Shown here one piece after another: positions 1-7,255 of a DNA stretch of 64,000 nt. Source of the stretch: Pseudomonas poae (GTDB taxonomy: Bacteria > Pseudomonadota > Gammaproteobacteria > Pseudomonadales > Pseudomonadaceae); contig CP034537.1 in the NCBI GenBank assembly GCA_004000515.1, positions 1,054,001 to 1,118,000 on the forward strand. Reading direction: 5' to 3'. Position numbers and translations under genes: made by a program. Under the pieces are notes generated by a model, which was not told the origin of the DNA, searched no databases, and worked only from the letters and a program-made list of their open reading frames with translations. How positions within the stretch are numbered: position 1 is the stretch's first letter; every line of letters begins with the position of its first letter.

Positions 1-460
1 ACGAAGGTTTCGTAGGTGCCCTGGACGATGCCTTGGCTGCCGATGTAGATCCAGCTGCCGGCGGTCATCTGGCCGTACATGGCCAGGCCCTTGGCGTCCA
101 GTTCGTTGAAGTGCTCCCAGCTGGCCCAGTGCGGTACCAGGTTGAGTTGGCGATCAGCACGCGTGGAGCGTTGCTGTGGGTCTTGAACACACCGACCGGT
201 TTGCCGGATTGCACCAGCAGGGTTTCGTCGTCATTCAGGTTAGTGAGGCTCTCGACAATTTGGTCGTAGCACTCCCAGTTACGCGCCGCGCGGCCGATGC
301 CACCGTACACCACCAGTTCCTTGGGGTTCTCGGCCACTTGTGGGTCGAGGTTGTTCATCAGCATGCGCAGCGGCGCTTCAGTCAGCCAGCTTTTGGCGGT
401 GAGCTTGTTACCGCGGGCGGCGCGGATTTCAACGTCACGGTATTTTGTAGGCTTGGTCAC
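1..460 (-). CDS. hutU: urocanate hydratase, N-terminal part (cut by window edge, one frameshift)
   Basis: Urocanase hydrates urocanate to imidazolonepropionate, the second step of histidine breakdown in the cytosol. The first ~105 residues match the family closely ([47 protein letters not shown]). GTG start at 458-460 is supported by a GAGGAG ribosome site just upstream. Near 142-143 the frame breaks: after ANS the expected NLVPHWAxWEHF is only readable in another frame. Restoring one A to a short A run (ACTCAAC) repairs it, so a sequencing indel is likely. The C-terminal ~75% lies outside the window. It is the last visible gene of the hutC-hutD-hutU side, but it has its own promoter in the hutD-hutU gap. 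Confidence 0.93.
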
Positions 461-531
461 AGCTAAGACTCCTCGGCGATCGATGCGCGAACATTGATGG
501 TGCGAAGGAGAGTCTTACGCACACATCTTTA

Positions 532-545
532 CTTGTACATACAAG
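532..545. promoter_or_regulatory. HutC operator of hutU
   Basis: CTTGTACATACAAG reads on the other strand as CTTGTATGTACAAG, the HutC recognition sequence I recall from P. putida. It sits immediately downstream of the sigma-54 -12 element, over the expected transcription start, so a bound HutC would block hutU transcription. Confidence 0.8.
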
Positions 546-548
546 CAT

Positions 549-566
549 ATGCAATCAAGCGGCCAA
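549..566 (-). promoter_or_regulatory. sigma-54 promoter of hutU
   Basis: On the minus strand TTGGCCGCTTGATTGCAT has GG and GC separated by exactly 10 bases, with TTGCAT at -12. Hut operons in fluorescent pseudomonads are known to use sigma-54 with CbrB/NtrC activation. The element is about 90 bases upstream of the hutU start and abuts the HutC operator. Confidence 0.75.
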
Positions 567-607
567 CTTGCTGAGGGTGCTGTTGAGATTTTTTTGAAAT
601 CGTGCGC

Positions 608-725
608 AAGCCTTGGAAATTAAGGCTTCAAGGCTTGATGAAATTTCTTACAAGAGAGTTTTACAGCGAGGAAGGTTTGTCACGGCAGCGTGGCTTTGCG
701 CCACGCTGGGGCATTCGGTAACAAA
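608..725 (-). promoter_or_regulatory. possible activator-binding region upstream of hutU
   Basis: Two perfect inverted repeats lie 40-160 bases upstream of the -24 element: AAGCCTT-N7-AAGGCTT (608-628) and CAGCGTGGC-N5-GCCACGCTG (686-708). The second is flanked by TTTGTCAC (676-683) and GTAACAAA (718-725), which resemble CbrB half-sites. The spacing fits sigma-54 enhancers. Assignment to CbrB or NtrC is inference. Confidence 0.35.
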
Positions 726-772
726 TTGGTGCGGAGGCTGGAAACAGATTTTGTGAACACCACAAAGCAAAT

Positions 773-842
773 GTGGGAGCTGGCTTGCCTGCGATAGCAA
801 CGGTGAATTCACCGCCGCTATCGCAGGCAAGCCAGCTCCCAC
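773..842. repeat. paired REP (BIME) between hutU and hutD
   Basis: GTGGGAGCTGGCTTGCCTGC at 773 is repeated as an inverted copy ending at 842, with arms of about 26 bp around a short spacer. This is the 'GCTGGCTTGCCTGCGAT' REP variant of the P. fluorescens group. It ends 5 bases from the hutD stop codon. Confidence 0.9.
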
Positions 843-847
843 AGGTA

Positions 848-1408
848 TTAACCGAGTTGGGTCAGTTCGATGATGCAGCTGCGGCCGCTGACGGAAATAT
901 CCAGCAAGCCAGTGTTACCGTCGATTTGCAGGCAGTCGTGGTGACCGAGCTTGTGCTCCAGCACCTTCACTTCATCCGCCACGCTAAACACCAACACCGT
1001 CTGCGCGGTGCTGAAAAAGCGCTGTTCGCCATCAATCCACTGCAACCGCGCGTGGTAACGCTCAGGCGAATAGATCAGGTTGAAATCGCGAATCGGCCCG
1101 GTGATCAGGCGGCAAGACACTTCACTCTCCCCTTTGAACGCAAACGGCTGCAGCGGTAACAACCCGCGCTGTTCCTCGCCATCGACGGTCAATACCATCC
1201 CCGCGCCTTGGATTACGGTGATCACCCGCTGGTAGCCGGCGAACGTGGAGAAGCCACCCGACTCGGCGATATCAGCAATCGACAGGCGCCAGCCAAAGCC
1301 ATCCAGACCCGCACCAGCGTCACGGGTGATCTCTTCGGTGCTGCCACCGCCGTTTTTCCACGGCATGCGCACGTAGTCAGCGGCGCGCCAGACTTTCACT
1401 TCACTCAT
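848..1408 (-). CDS. hutD: HutD family protein
   Basis: A 186-residue HutD protein, a cupin-like family in Pseudomonas hut operons. It is not an enzyme of the pathway, and it is thought to limit intracellular urocanate and the level of hut expression. Family features include the start MSEVKVWRAADY, MPWKNGGGSTEEI and the IADIAESGGFSTFAGYQR block. I chose the ATG at 1406-1408 because it overlaps the hutC stop codon (ATGA) and fits the family start. A longer in-frame extension upstream lies inside hutC and looks non-coding. The gene is probably translationally coupled to hutC. Confidence 0.93.
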   Translation of the reverse strand: MSEVKVWRAADYVRMPWKNGGGSTEEITRDAGAGLDGFGWRLSIADIAESGGFSTFAGYQRVITVIQGAGMVLTVDGEEQRGLLPLQPFAFKGESEVSCRLITGPIRDFNLIYSPERYHARLQWIDGEQRFFSTAQTVLVFSVADEVKVLEHKLGHHDCLQIDGNTGLLDISVSGRSCIIELTQLG

Positions 1409-2154
1409 TTGCTGAAACGTCCTTCCAGGCTGTGACGGGAACCGGGGTGGATCAAGCGCGCAGCGGTCACCGGCTGGCGGCCGGACCAGGTGCGTCGGCG
1501 AATCAACAGGCACGGTTCGGTGGATTCGATCTGCAGCAGCGCGCACTCGGACGCGTCGGCCAGGATCGCCTCGACCACATGCTCGCCTTCTGTAAGCGGC
1601 GCCACCTGGTTCAAATACGCGTAAGGCGTCTGTTGGGTGAAGTCCTGTTGCAGGTATTCCGGGGCGACCAGGGCGTTGACGAAGCGGTCTTCGATTTGCA
1701 CGGGAATATCGTTTTCGAAGTGCACGATCAACGAGTGGAACACCCGCCCGCCTTCACGCATCTCCAGGGCAACGGCACGTTCGGAACCGGCGGCCTCTTC
1801 GCCCAGGGTAATCACCTTGCACGTGTGCCGATGACCGCGAGAGGCGATCTCATCGGCAATGTTGTGCACTTCGAACAGCGCCGACTGGCTCTTGGGCTCG
1901 GCGACGAAAGTCCCCACGCCCTGCATACGCACCAGCAAACCTTCGGCGGTGAGTTCACGCAGGGCGCGGTTGATGGTCATACGGCTGAAACCCAGCTCGC
2001 TGACCAACTCACTCTCGGAAGGGACACGGTAATGGGGTGGCCAGTTGCCGTTGAGAATCTGCTGGCTGATCATCTGTTTGACGCGGGCATACAAGGGCGC
2101 CGGACTTTCGTCCATGTGGGCAGCCAGCGAAGAGTTGGCGGGCGGAGTCGGCAC
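1405..2154 (-). CDS. hutC: histidine utilisation repressor HutC (GntR family)
   Basis: Transcriptional repressor of the hut genes whose inducer is urocanate. The protein has 249 residues. The N-terminal GntR winged helix (about residues 18-85) contains RVPSESELVSELGFSRMTINRALRELTAEGLL, and the C-terminal part (about 100-240) is a UTRA ligand domain including FHSLIVHFENDIPVQIEDRFVN. GTG start at 2152-2154 is chosen for its AAGGA ribosome site and family length (about 248). It is transcribed away from hutF, and an operator-like TGTATATACA lies in the shared intergenic region, suggesting autoregulation. Confidence 0.94.
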   Translation of the reverse strand: MPTPPANSSLAAHMDESPAPLYARVKQMISQQILNGNWPPHYRVPSESELVSELGFSRMTINRALRELTAEGLLVRMQGVGTFVAEPKSQSALFEVHNIADEIASRGHRHTCKVITLGEEAAGSERAVALEMREGGRVFHSLIVHFENDIPVQIEDRFVNALVAPEYLQQDFTQQTPYAYLNQVAPLTEGEHVVEAILADASECALLQIESTEPCLLIRRRTWSGRQPVTAARLIHPGSRHSLEGRFSK

Positions 2155-2217
2155 GGGGAATCCTTGCAGAGGGAAAAGATGCATAGATTGCCGGAGTTTA
2201 CCGAGCAGGCAAACGTC

Positions 2218-2234
2218 TGTATATGTATATACAA
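2218..2234. promoter_or_regulatory. candidate HutC operator between hutC and hutF
   Basis: TGTATATGTATATACAA contains the palindrome TGTATATACA (2224-2233), close to the HutC core TGTATGTACA. It lies 30 bases before hutF and 64 bases before hutC, so it could serve both divergent genes. Confidence 0.6.
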
Positions 2235-2262
2235 ATAAACACACGACCGGGGTGCCTTGATC

Positions 2263-3627
2263 ATGTCCGCTTTCTTTGCCGAACGCGCACTGCTGCCTAA
2301 TGGATGGGCCAATGATGTACGTCTTGAAGTCAGCGCCGATGGCCTGCTGACAAAGGTTGAGGCCAACGCCAGCTTCGAAGGCGCAGAACGGCTGAGAGGC
2401 CCGGTTTTGGCGGGCATGCCCAACTTGCACTCCCATGCATTTCAGCGCGCCATGGCGGGTTTGGCCGAAGTGGCCGGCAACCCGAATGACAGTTTCTGGA
2501 CCTGGCGCGACCTGATGTACCGCATGGTCGGCAAGATCAACCCAGAGCAACTTCACGTCATCGCCCGTCAGCTGTATATCGAAATGCTCAAGGCCGGCTA
2601 CACCTCGGTGGCAGAGTTTCACTACGTGCATCACGACGTCAGCGGCCAGCCGTATGCCGATCGCACTGAGTTGTCGCGGCAAATCAGCCGGGCTGCCACC
2701 AGCAGCGGTATTGGCCTGACGTTGCTGCCGGTGCTCTATACCCATTCCGGCTTTGGCGGCCAGGCGCCGAATGACGGCCAGCGTCGATTTATCAACAGCA
2801 CTGAGCACTATCTTGACCTGCAGGCGCAGCTGAAATCCATCCTGGCCGCACAACCTGCGCAGCAATTGGGTCTGTGTTTCCACTCCCTGCGCGCCGTGAC
2901 CCCGGAACAAATCCAAGCCGTGCTGGCTGCCAGCGACAAGGCTTGCCCGGTGCATATCCACATCGCCGAACAGCAAAAGGAAGTCGACGATTGCCTGGCC
3001 TGGAGCGGCAAGCGTCCGCTGCAATGGCTGTACGACAACGTTGAAGTCGATGAACGCTGGTGCCTGGTGCATGCCACCCATGCTGATACAGATGAGGTGT
3101 CGCGCATGGCCAAGAGCCGCGCAATTGCCGGTTTGTGCCTGACCACCGAAGCCAACCTGGGCGATGGGATTTTCCCAGCCGTGGACTTCCTGGCGCAGGG
3201 TGGACGCATGGGCATCGGCTCCGACAGCCATGTGTCATTGAGCGTGGTGGAAGAGTTGCGCTGGTTGGAGTACGGCCAGCGGCTGCGGGATCAGCGGCGT
3301 AATCGTTTGTATCGCAGCGATCAGCCGATGGTCGGACGCACGTTGTTTGATGCGGCCCTGGACGGCGGCGCACAGGCGCTGGGGCAAGCGATTGGTCGAT
3401 TGGAAGTGGGCAAACGCGCGGATTGGCTGGTGCTGGACGGCAATGATCCGTACCTGGCAACGGCCACAGAAGATGGAATTCTCAATCGCTGGTTGTTTGC
3501 TGGCGGGGATCGGCAGGTGCGGGATGTGCTGGTGAACGGGAAATGGGTGGTGCGCGATGGGCATCATGCTGGCGAAGAAGAAAGCCGCCGAGCGTTTACC
3601 CAAGTTTTAAGAGATTTGCTGAGCTAA
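2263..3627 (+). CDS. hutF: formimidoylglutamate deiminase
   Basis: HutF hydrolyses N-formimino-L-glutamate to N-formyl-L-glutamate and ammonia, the Pseudomonas branch of histidine degradation. The 454-residue amidohydrolase has the metal-binding NLHSH (His56, His58), a later VHIHIAEQ histidine and the GSDSH aspartate of the TIM-barrel superfamily. ATG at 2263 was chosen over a TTG six bases upstream because the family starts MSAFFAERALLPNGW. No strong ribosome site is visible. It is divergent from hutC and presumably repressed by it. Confidence 0.95.
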   Translation: MSAFFAERALLPNGWANDVRLEVSADGLLTKVEANASFEGAERLRGPVLAGMPNLHSHAFQRAMAGLAEVAGNPNDSFWTWRDLMYRMVGKINPEQLHVIARQLYIEMLKAGYTSVAEFHYVHHDVSGQPYADRTELSRQISRAATSSGIGLTLLPVLYTHSGFGGQAPNDGQRRFINSTEHYLDLQAQLKSILAAQPAQQLGLCFHSLRAVTPEQIQAVLAASDKACPVHIHIAEQQKEVDDCLAWSGKRPLQWLYDNVEVDERWCLVHATHADTDEVSRMAKSRAIAGLCLTTEANLGDGIFPAVDFLAQGGRMGIGSDSHVSLSVVEELRWLEYGQRLRDQRRNRLYRSDQPMVGRTLFDAALDGGAQALGQAIGRLEVGKRADWLVLDGNDPYLATATEDGILNRWLFAGGDRQVRDVLVNGKWVVRDGHHAGEEESRRAFTQVLRDLLS

Positions 3628-3646
3628 CTGGCGACACATAACAAAT

Positions 3647-3733
3647 GTGGGAGCGGGCTTGCTCGCGAATGCGGTGGTTCAGTCAGAACATCTGATACTG
3701 ATACACCGTATTCGCGAGCAAGCCCGCTCCCAC
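3647..3733. repeat. paired REP (BIME) after hutF
   Basis: GTGGGAGCGGGCTTGCTCGC at 3647 and its inverted copy ending at 3733 flank a ~27-base spacer. It lies between the convergent hutF and lipocalin genes and belongs to the 'GCTCGCGAAT' REP variant. Confidence 0.9.
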
Positions 3734-3758
3734 ATTTTGATCGGCGGTAGCCTCAGGT

Positions 3759-4328
3759 TTACTGCGAAGTCTTCGCCATCTCTTTGTCCGACGTACGCCA
3801 GATCAGCCGCGTGGTGTCATACCCCTGTTGCCGCGCCCTGCTCAGCAGGTCTTCGCGGGTGTCGGTGTTGACGGTCGGTGTACGCGACAGGATCCACATG
3901 TAGCGCCGGTTAGGGCTGCCGACAATCGCGGTCTTGTAGTCATCACTGACGTACAACACCCAGTAGTCACCCTTGGCAACGCCCGGCAGAAGCGAGGTAA
4001 ACCAGTTATTGAATTCCACCCAGAGCTTGTCGGTCTTGCCCGGCACTTGCGGGGTGGCGGTACCCTTGGCTTCTTCCCACTTCCATTCGGTCGTCAGGCA
4101 CCGGTTGTACACCGACATGTCGCCATCAGGCAGCAAGGTGTAACGGGCTTCGGACTGTGCGCAGTTGCGCTGGAAGTACATCGGCAATCGGGCCAACTCA
4201 TACCAGGTGCCCTGGTAACGCTTGAGGTTGACGTTGCTCGCTGTCTTGGGTTGCAGATCATCGCCAGAATGGCTGGCGCAGCCCGCCAAAAACAGGCTGG
4301 CGCAAAGGAACAAAACAAAACGCATCAT
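3759..4328 (-). CDS. lipocalin family lipoprotein (Blc-like)
   Basis: Bacterial lipocalin, an outer-membrane-anchored lipoprotein that binds fatty acids or lysophospholipids. The 189-residue protein starts with a lipoprotein signal ending in a lipobox LAGC (Cys17). It has the lipocalin GxW motif in QGTWYELARLP, then NRCLTTEWKWEEAKG, a WVEFNNW segment and YVSDDYKTAIVGSPNRRYMWILSR near the end, all typical of Blc. Start at 4328 has a GGGAG site; a second ATG follows directly. It is transcribed just after a small lipoprotein gene on the same strand, about 30 bases apart, so the two may share a transcript. Confidence 0.9.
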   Translation of the reverse strand: MMRFVLFLCASLFLAGCASHSGDDLQPKTASNVNLKRYQGTWYELARLPMYFQRNCAQSEARYTLLPDGDMSVYNRCLTTEWKWEEAKGTATPQVPGKTDKLWVEFNNWFTSLLPGVAKGDYWVLYVSDDYKTAIVGSPNRRYMWILSRTPTVNTDTREDLLSRARQQGYDTTRLIWRTSDKEMAKTSQ

Positions 4329-4358
4329 TCTTCTTCTCCCGCAGGCTCGCGCCCCGGT

Positions 4359-4613
4359 TTACTTCAGGCCTTGCCCGGAAAACATCAGAACTTTGTCACC
4401 GGCGTATTGCACGCTGATAAAGCTGTTTTTATCGCTCCACGTGCAACTGGACATGCCCAGTGCGCCGGAGCAATCGGTCGGCTTACCCAGCAACGACTCC
4501 ACCTCGGCCTTGGCCATGCCGGCCGACAACTTCGCGTAGTTTTCTTGGTTGACCTTGCTGCACGCGGCCAATAGCACGCAAAAAGCCAGCAGGGAGAGAC
4601 GGCGTAAAGACAT
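4359..4613 (-). CDS. small lipoprotein, DUF3862-like
   Basis: An 84-residue exported protein. The signal MSLRRLSLLAFCVLLAAC ends in a lipobox (LAAC), so it should be a lipoprotein. The mature part has GMAKAEVESLLGKPT, the SmpA/OmlA-like helix-turn motif of DUF3862-type proteins, and a second cysteine pair around DCSGALGMSSC. I picked the ATG at 4611-4613 because a CAGGAG ribosome site precedes it and the signal peptide starts there; a longer upstream frame lacks support. The exact function is unknown. Confidence 0.8.
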   Translation of the reverse strand: MSLRRLSLLAFCVLLAACSKVNQENYAKLSAGMAKAEVESLLGKPTDCSGALGMSSCTWSDKNSFISVQYAGDKVLMFSGQGLK

Positions 4614-4701
4614 GGAAAAGCTCCTGGAGAGACAAGCAGCTGGGGTATCTGCCAGAAGCTTAGAAGGGAAAAGAGGTGTCTGGTTCCCGATGAACAAAAA
4701 C

Positions 4702-4740
4702 AAAAAGCCCCGAAAACGCTGAAACGTTTCGGGGCTTCTT
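4702..4740 (-). terminator. rho-independent terminator of fbp
   Basis: Eleven-base-pair stem AAGCCCCGAAA (4705-4715) with TTTCGGGGCTT (4727-4737), followed on the minus strand by a T-rich tail. It lies about 50 bases past the fbp stop. Confidence 0.85.
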
Positions 4741-4787
4741 TTAAGGTGATCCGGCTCACAACAACGCGGATAACCTATCGCTGCAAT

Positions 4788-5797
4788 TTACTGCTTGTGA
4801 TACGCCGTCACGCGCTCGACTTCTTCCTTCGAACCCAGGAACACCGCCACACGCTGGTGCAGGCCTTCAGGCTGGATGTCGAGGATGCGCTGGTGGCCGT
4901 CGGTGGACGCACCGCCCGCTTGCTCAACCAGGAAGGACATCGGGTTGGCTTCGTACATCAGGCGCAGTTTGCCCGGCTTGGAGGGCTCGCGGCTGTCACG
5001 TGGGTACATGAACAGGCCGCCACGGGTCAGGATACGGTGCACGTCAGCCACCATCGCTGCCACCCAACGCATGTTGAAGTTTTTCTTCAACGGGCCTTCT
5101 TCGCCTGCCATCAACTCGCCGACATAGCGGGTCACCGGCTCTTCCCAATGGCGCTGGTTAGACATGTTGATCGCAAATTCCTGAGTGGACGCAGGAATGG
5201 TGATGTCTTCGTGAGTCAGCACGAAGCTGCCCATCTCGCGGTCCAGGGTGAAGCCTTTGACGCCGTCGCCCAGGGTCAGTACCAGCATGGTCTGAGGGCC
5301 GTAGATCGCGTAACCGGCAGCGACCTGCTCGGTACCTGGCTGCAGGAAGGCCTTTTCGTTCAGCGCTTCGTTCTGGCTCAGGTATTCGTTCGGGCAACGC
5401 AGTACCGAGAAGATGGTACCGACCGGTGCGTTGATGTCGATGTTGGACGAGCCGTCCAGTGGGTCGAACACCAGCAGGTACGCGCCTTTCGGGTATTTGC
5501 CCGGGATCTGGTAGGCATTGTCCATTTCCTCGGACGCCATGCCGGCCAGGTGACCGCCCCATTCGTTGGCTTCGAGCAGGATTTCGTTGGAGATCACGTC
5601 GAGCTTCTTCTGCACTTCGCCCTGCACGTTTTCAGTGCCCATGCTGCCCAGGACACCACCCAGTGCGCCTTTGGACACGGCGTGGCTGATTTCCTGCAAG
5701 CACGCGCCACCACTTCGATAAGGAAGCGCAGATCGGCAGGCGTGTTGTTGCTGCGGGTCTGCTCAATCAAATAGCGACTCAAAGTAACGCGGGACAT
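4788..5797 (-). CDS. fbp: class I fructose-1,6-bisphosphatase (one frameshift)
   Basis: Dephosphorylates fructose 1,6-bisphosphate to fructose 6-phosphate in gluconeogenesis. The product is about 336 residues once the frame is repaired. The metal/substrate motif [10 protein letters not shown] is present, with [14 protein letters not shown] and [33 protein letters not shown] further on. The start ATG at 5795-5797 ([13 protein letters not shown]) follows a GGAG site. Near 5697-5699 one A is missing: RACKEISHAV is split between two frames (TGCAGGAAATC instead of TGCAAGGAAATC). Since the rest is intact, a sequencing indel is likely. Confidence 0.93.
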
Positions 5798-5905
5798 GTA
5801 AGGCTCCGGAGAATGGGGGCTTAAAAACCCGCGCAGTTTAACGCGAGTCGGGGCGTATTTCCTCCTATCAGAGGATTTAAACCCAATAGAGTTCATGGAC
5901 TTTAT

Positions 5906-7255
5906 TTAACGTGCCACCGGCGGCTTGCGCAGCAAACTGTAGGCCATGGCGCCCAATGCCGCCACGCCGAGCAGCAGCACGGCCCAAAGCCCGAGCTTTT
6001 TCCAGTTCGTTCCGGCCTCCACCGCCGCTACAACAGCAGGCGAAGTGAACCCTACCTCCCCGTCTACCTTGGCCAACCCCAATGCGGTGAGACGCTCGGC
6101 TTTGTAGTCCGGAATCAGCGTCGAAAGCGGCAGGTTCGCTGCCTTGGCCGACGCATTCCCCAGCGCGAGGCTGAACGGCGGCTCGCCCCGCGCCAGGAAC
6201 ACCAACTGCGTGGCACGTACGGCAAACCGCAAGGCCGGCGCTTCGATGCCCAGGCCGCCGCCGCGCTCGTCCACCTGCAACTTGAGTTCGGTGACGGTCT
6301 GTCCAGGCAGCTGCAATTGGTCCTGCACCACGTCCCGGCCGTCCTGGGTCAGGCGGTACAGCAAACCATTGCTCAGGGGTTGCCACGCCTGCTTGTCGTC
6401 CCGACGCCCAGACAGCGTGACTGGCGCCAACGTGTTGGGCTGTTTCAGCTCGATACGCAGGCGCTCGATGCTCAGCGCGGCAGGCAACCGCCAACTGTAT
6501 TCCCCCGCCTTGAGCCGTGCGACCGCCAACGGCTGCGACCACACCAACGGCAGCGGCAGGCTGCTGGTGGTGGCGCTCGCCAGTTTGGCCAATGTCAGCA
6601 GTGGCGCCGCCTGGCCTTGCCACACCAGACGCAGGTAACGCGCCGATTGCCCCGGCAGGCTCACGTCGTGCTGCTCCACCCGCTCGTCGGCAAACGACAA
6701 ACGCGCCACTTGCCCATCGCCCCAGGCTTCCCAATGCTGCAGGTCGTTGCTGGCCTCAATGCTGAAACGCTGGAAACCATCCCTCTCATGGCTCCAATCG
6801 AGGGTCAGTTGCTGCAACGGCGCCTTGATCGCACTGGCATCCAGCACCCAACCGCGCAGCACTTGCTGGCCGTTGACCGAGGACGGGCGAATCTCCAGCA
6901 GTGTGCCGTCGGTGGTGGCTTTCATCACCACGCCCGGCAAGGCTTCGTGGGTATCGGCGGCATACAGCGGGAACCACTTCACGTCGGTGACGTTGCGGCT
7001 TTCGGTGCGTTGCGAGGCTTGTCGCGACAACGCATAAGCCTGCGGCTCACCCGCCGCGTTGAATACCCGCACGTCACTGAGATCTGCCTGGCGGGCGTTC
7101 AATTGCACCGCCAATGGCAATTCCAGGCGATACCAGGGGCCGTTGCCACTGATCGCCAAAGGGACGTGAGTCGCGAAATCTGCCGGTGTTTCTTGTGCAT
7201 GCACCGCTGAACACAGGATCCATACGACCAACCCACTCAGACTCACTTTGCCCAT
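5906..7255 (-). CDS. DUF3999 domain exported membrane protein
   Basis: About 449 residues. An N-terminal signal peptide (MGKVSLSGLVVWILCSAVHA) is followed by a long beta-rich periplasmic region and one C-terminal transmembrane helix (LWAVLLLGVAALGAMAYSLL) with a short RKPPVAR tail. This matches the DUF3999 family of unknown function. The ATG at 7253-7255 overlaps the stop of the upstream DUF2339 gene (TGATG), implying translational coupling and a shared role in the envelope. Confidence 0.85.
   Translation of the reverse strand: MGKVSLSGLVVWILCSAVHAQETPADFATHVPLAISGNGPWYRLELPLAVQLNARQADLSDVRVFNAAGEPQAYALSRQASQRTESRNVTDVKWFPLYAADTHEALPGVVMKATTDGTLLEIRPSSVNGQQVLRGWVLDASAIKAPLQQLTLDWSHERDGFQRFSIEASNDLQHWEAWGDGQVARLSFADERVEQHDVSLPGQSARYLRLVWQGQAAPLLTLAKLASATTSSLPLPLVWSQPLAVARLKAGEYSWRLPAALSIERLRIELKQPNTLAPVTLSGRRDDKQAWQPLSNGLLYRLTQDGRDVVQDQLQLPGQTVTELKLQVDERGGGLGIEAPALRFAVRATQLVFLARGEPPFSLALGNASAKAANLPLSTLIPDYKAERLTALGLAKVDGEVGFTSPAVVAAVEAGTNWKKLGLWAVLLLGVAALGAMAYSLLRKPPVAR

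Noticed and set aside
773-1159. 128-codon frame beginning in the REP before hutD
   Set aside because: Runs through a REP palindrome and antisense to hutD.
1405-3231. 608-codon open frame on the minus strand
   Set aside because: Only its 3' part is hutC; the rest is antisense to hutF, whose frame is clearly real.
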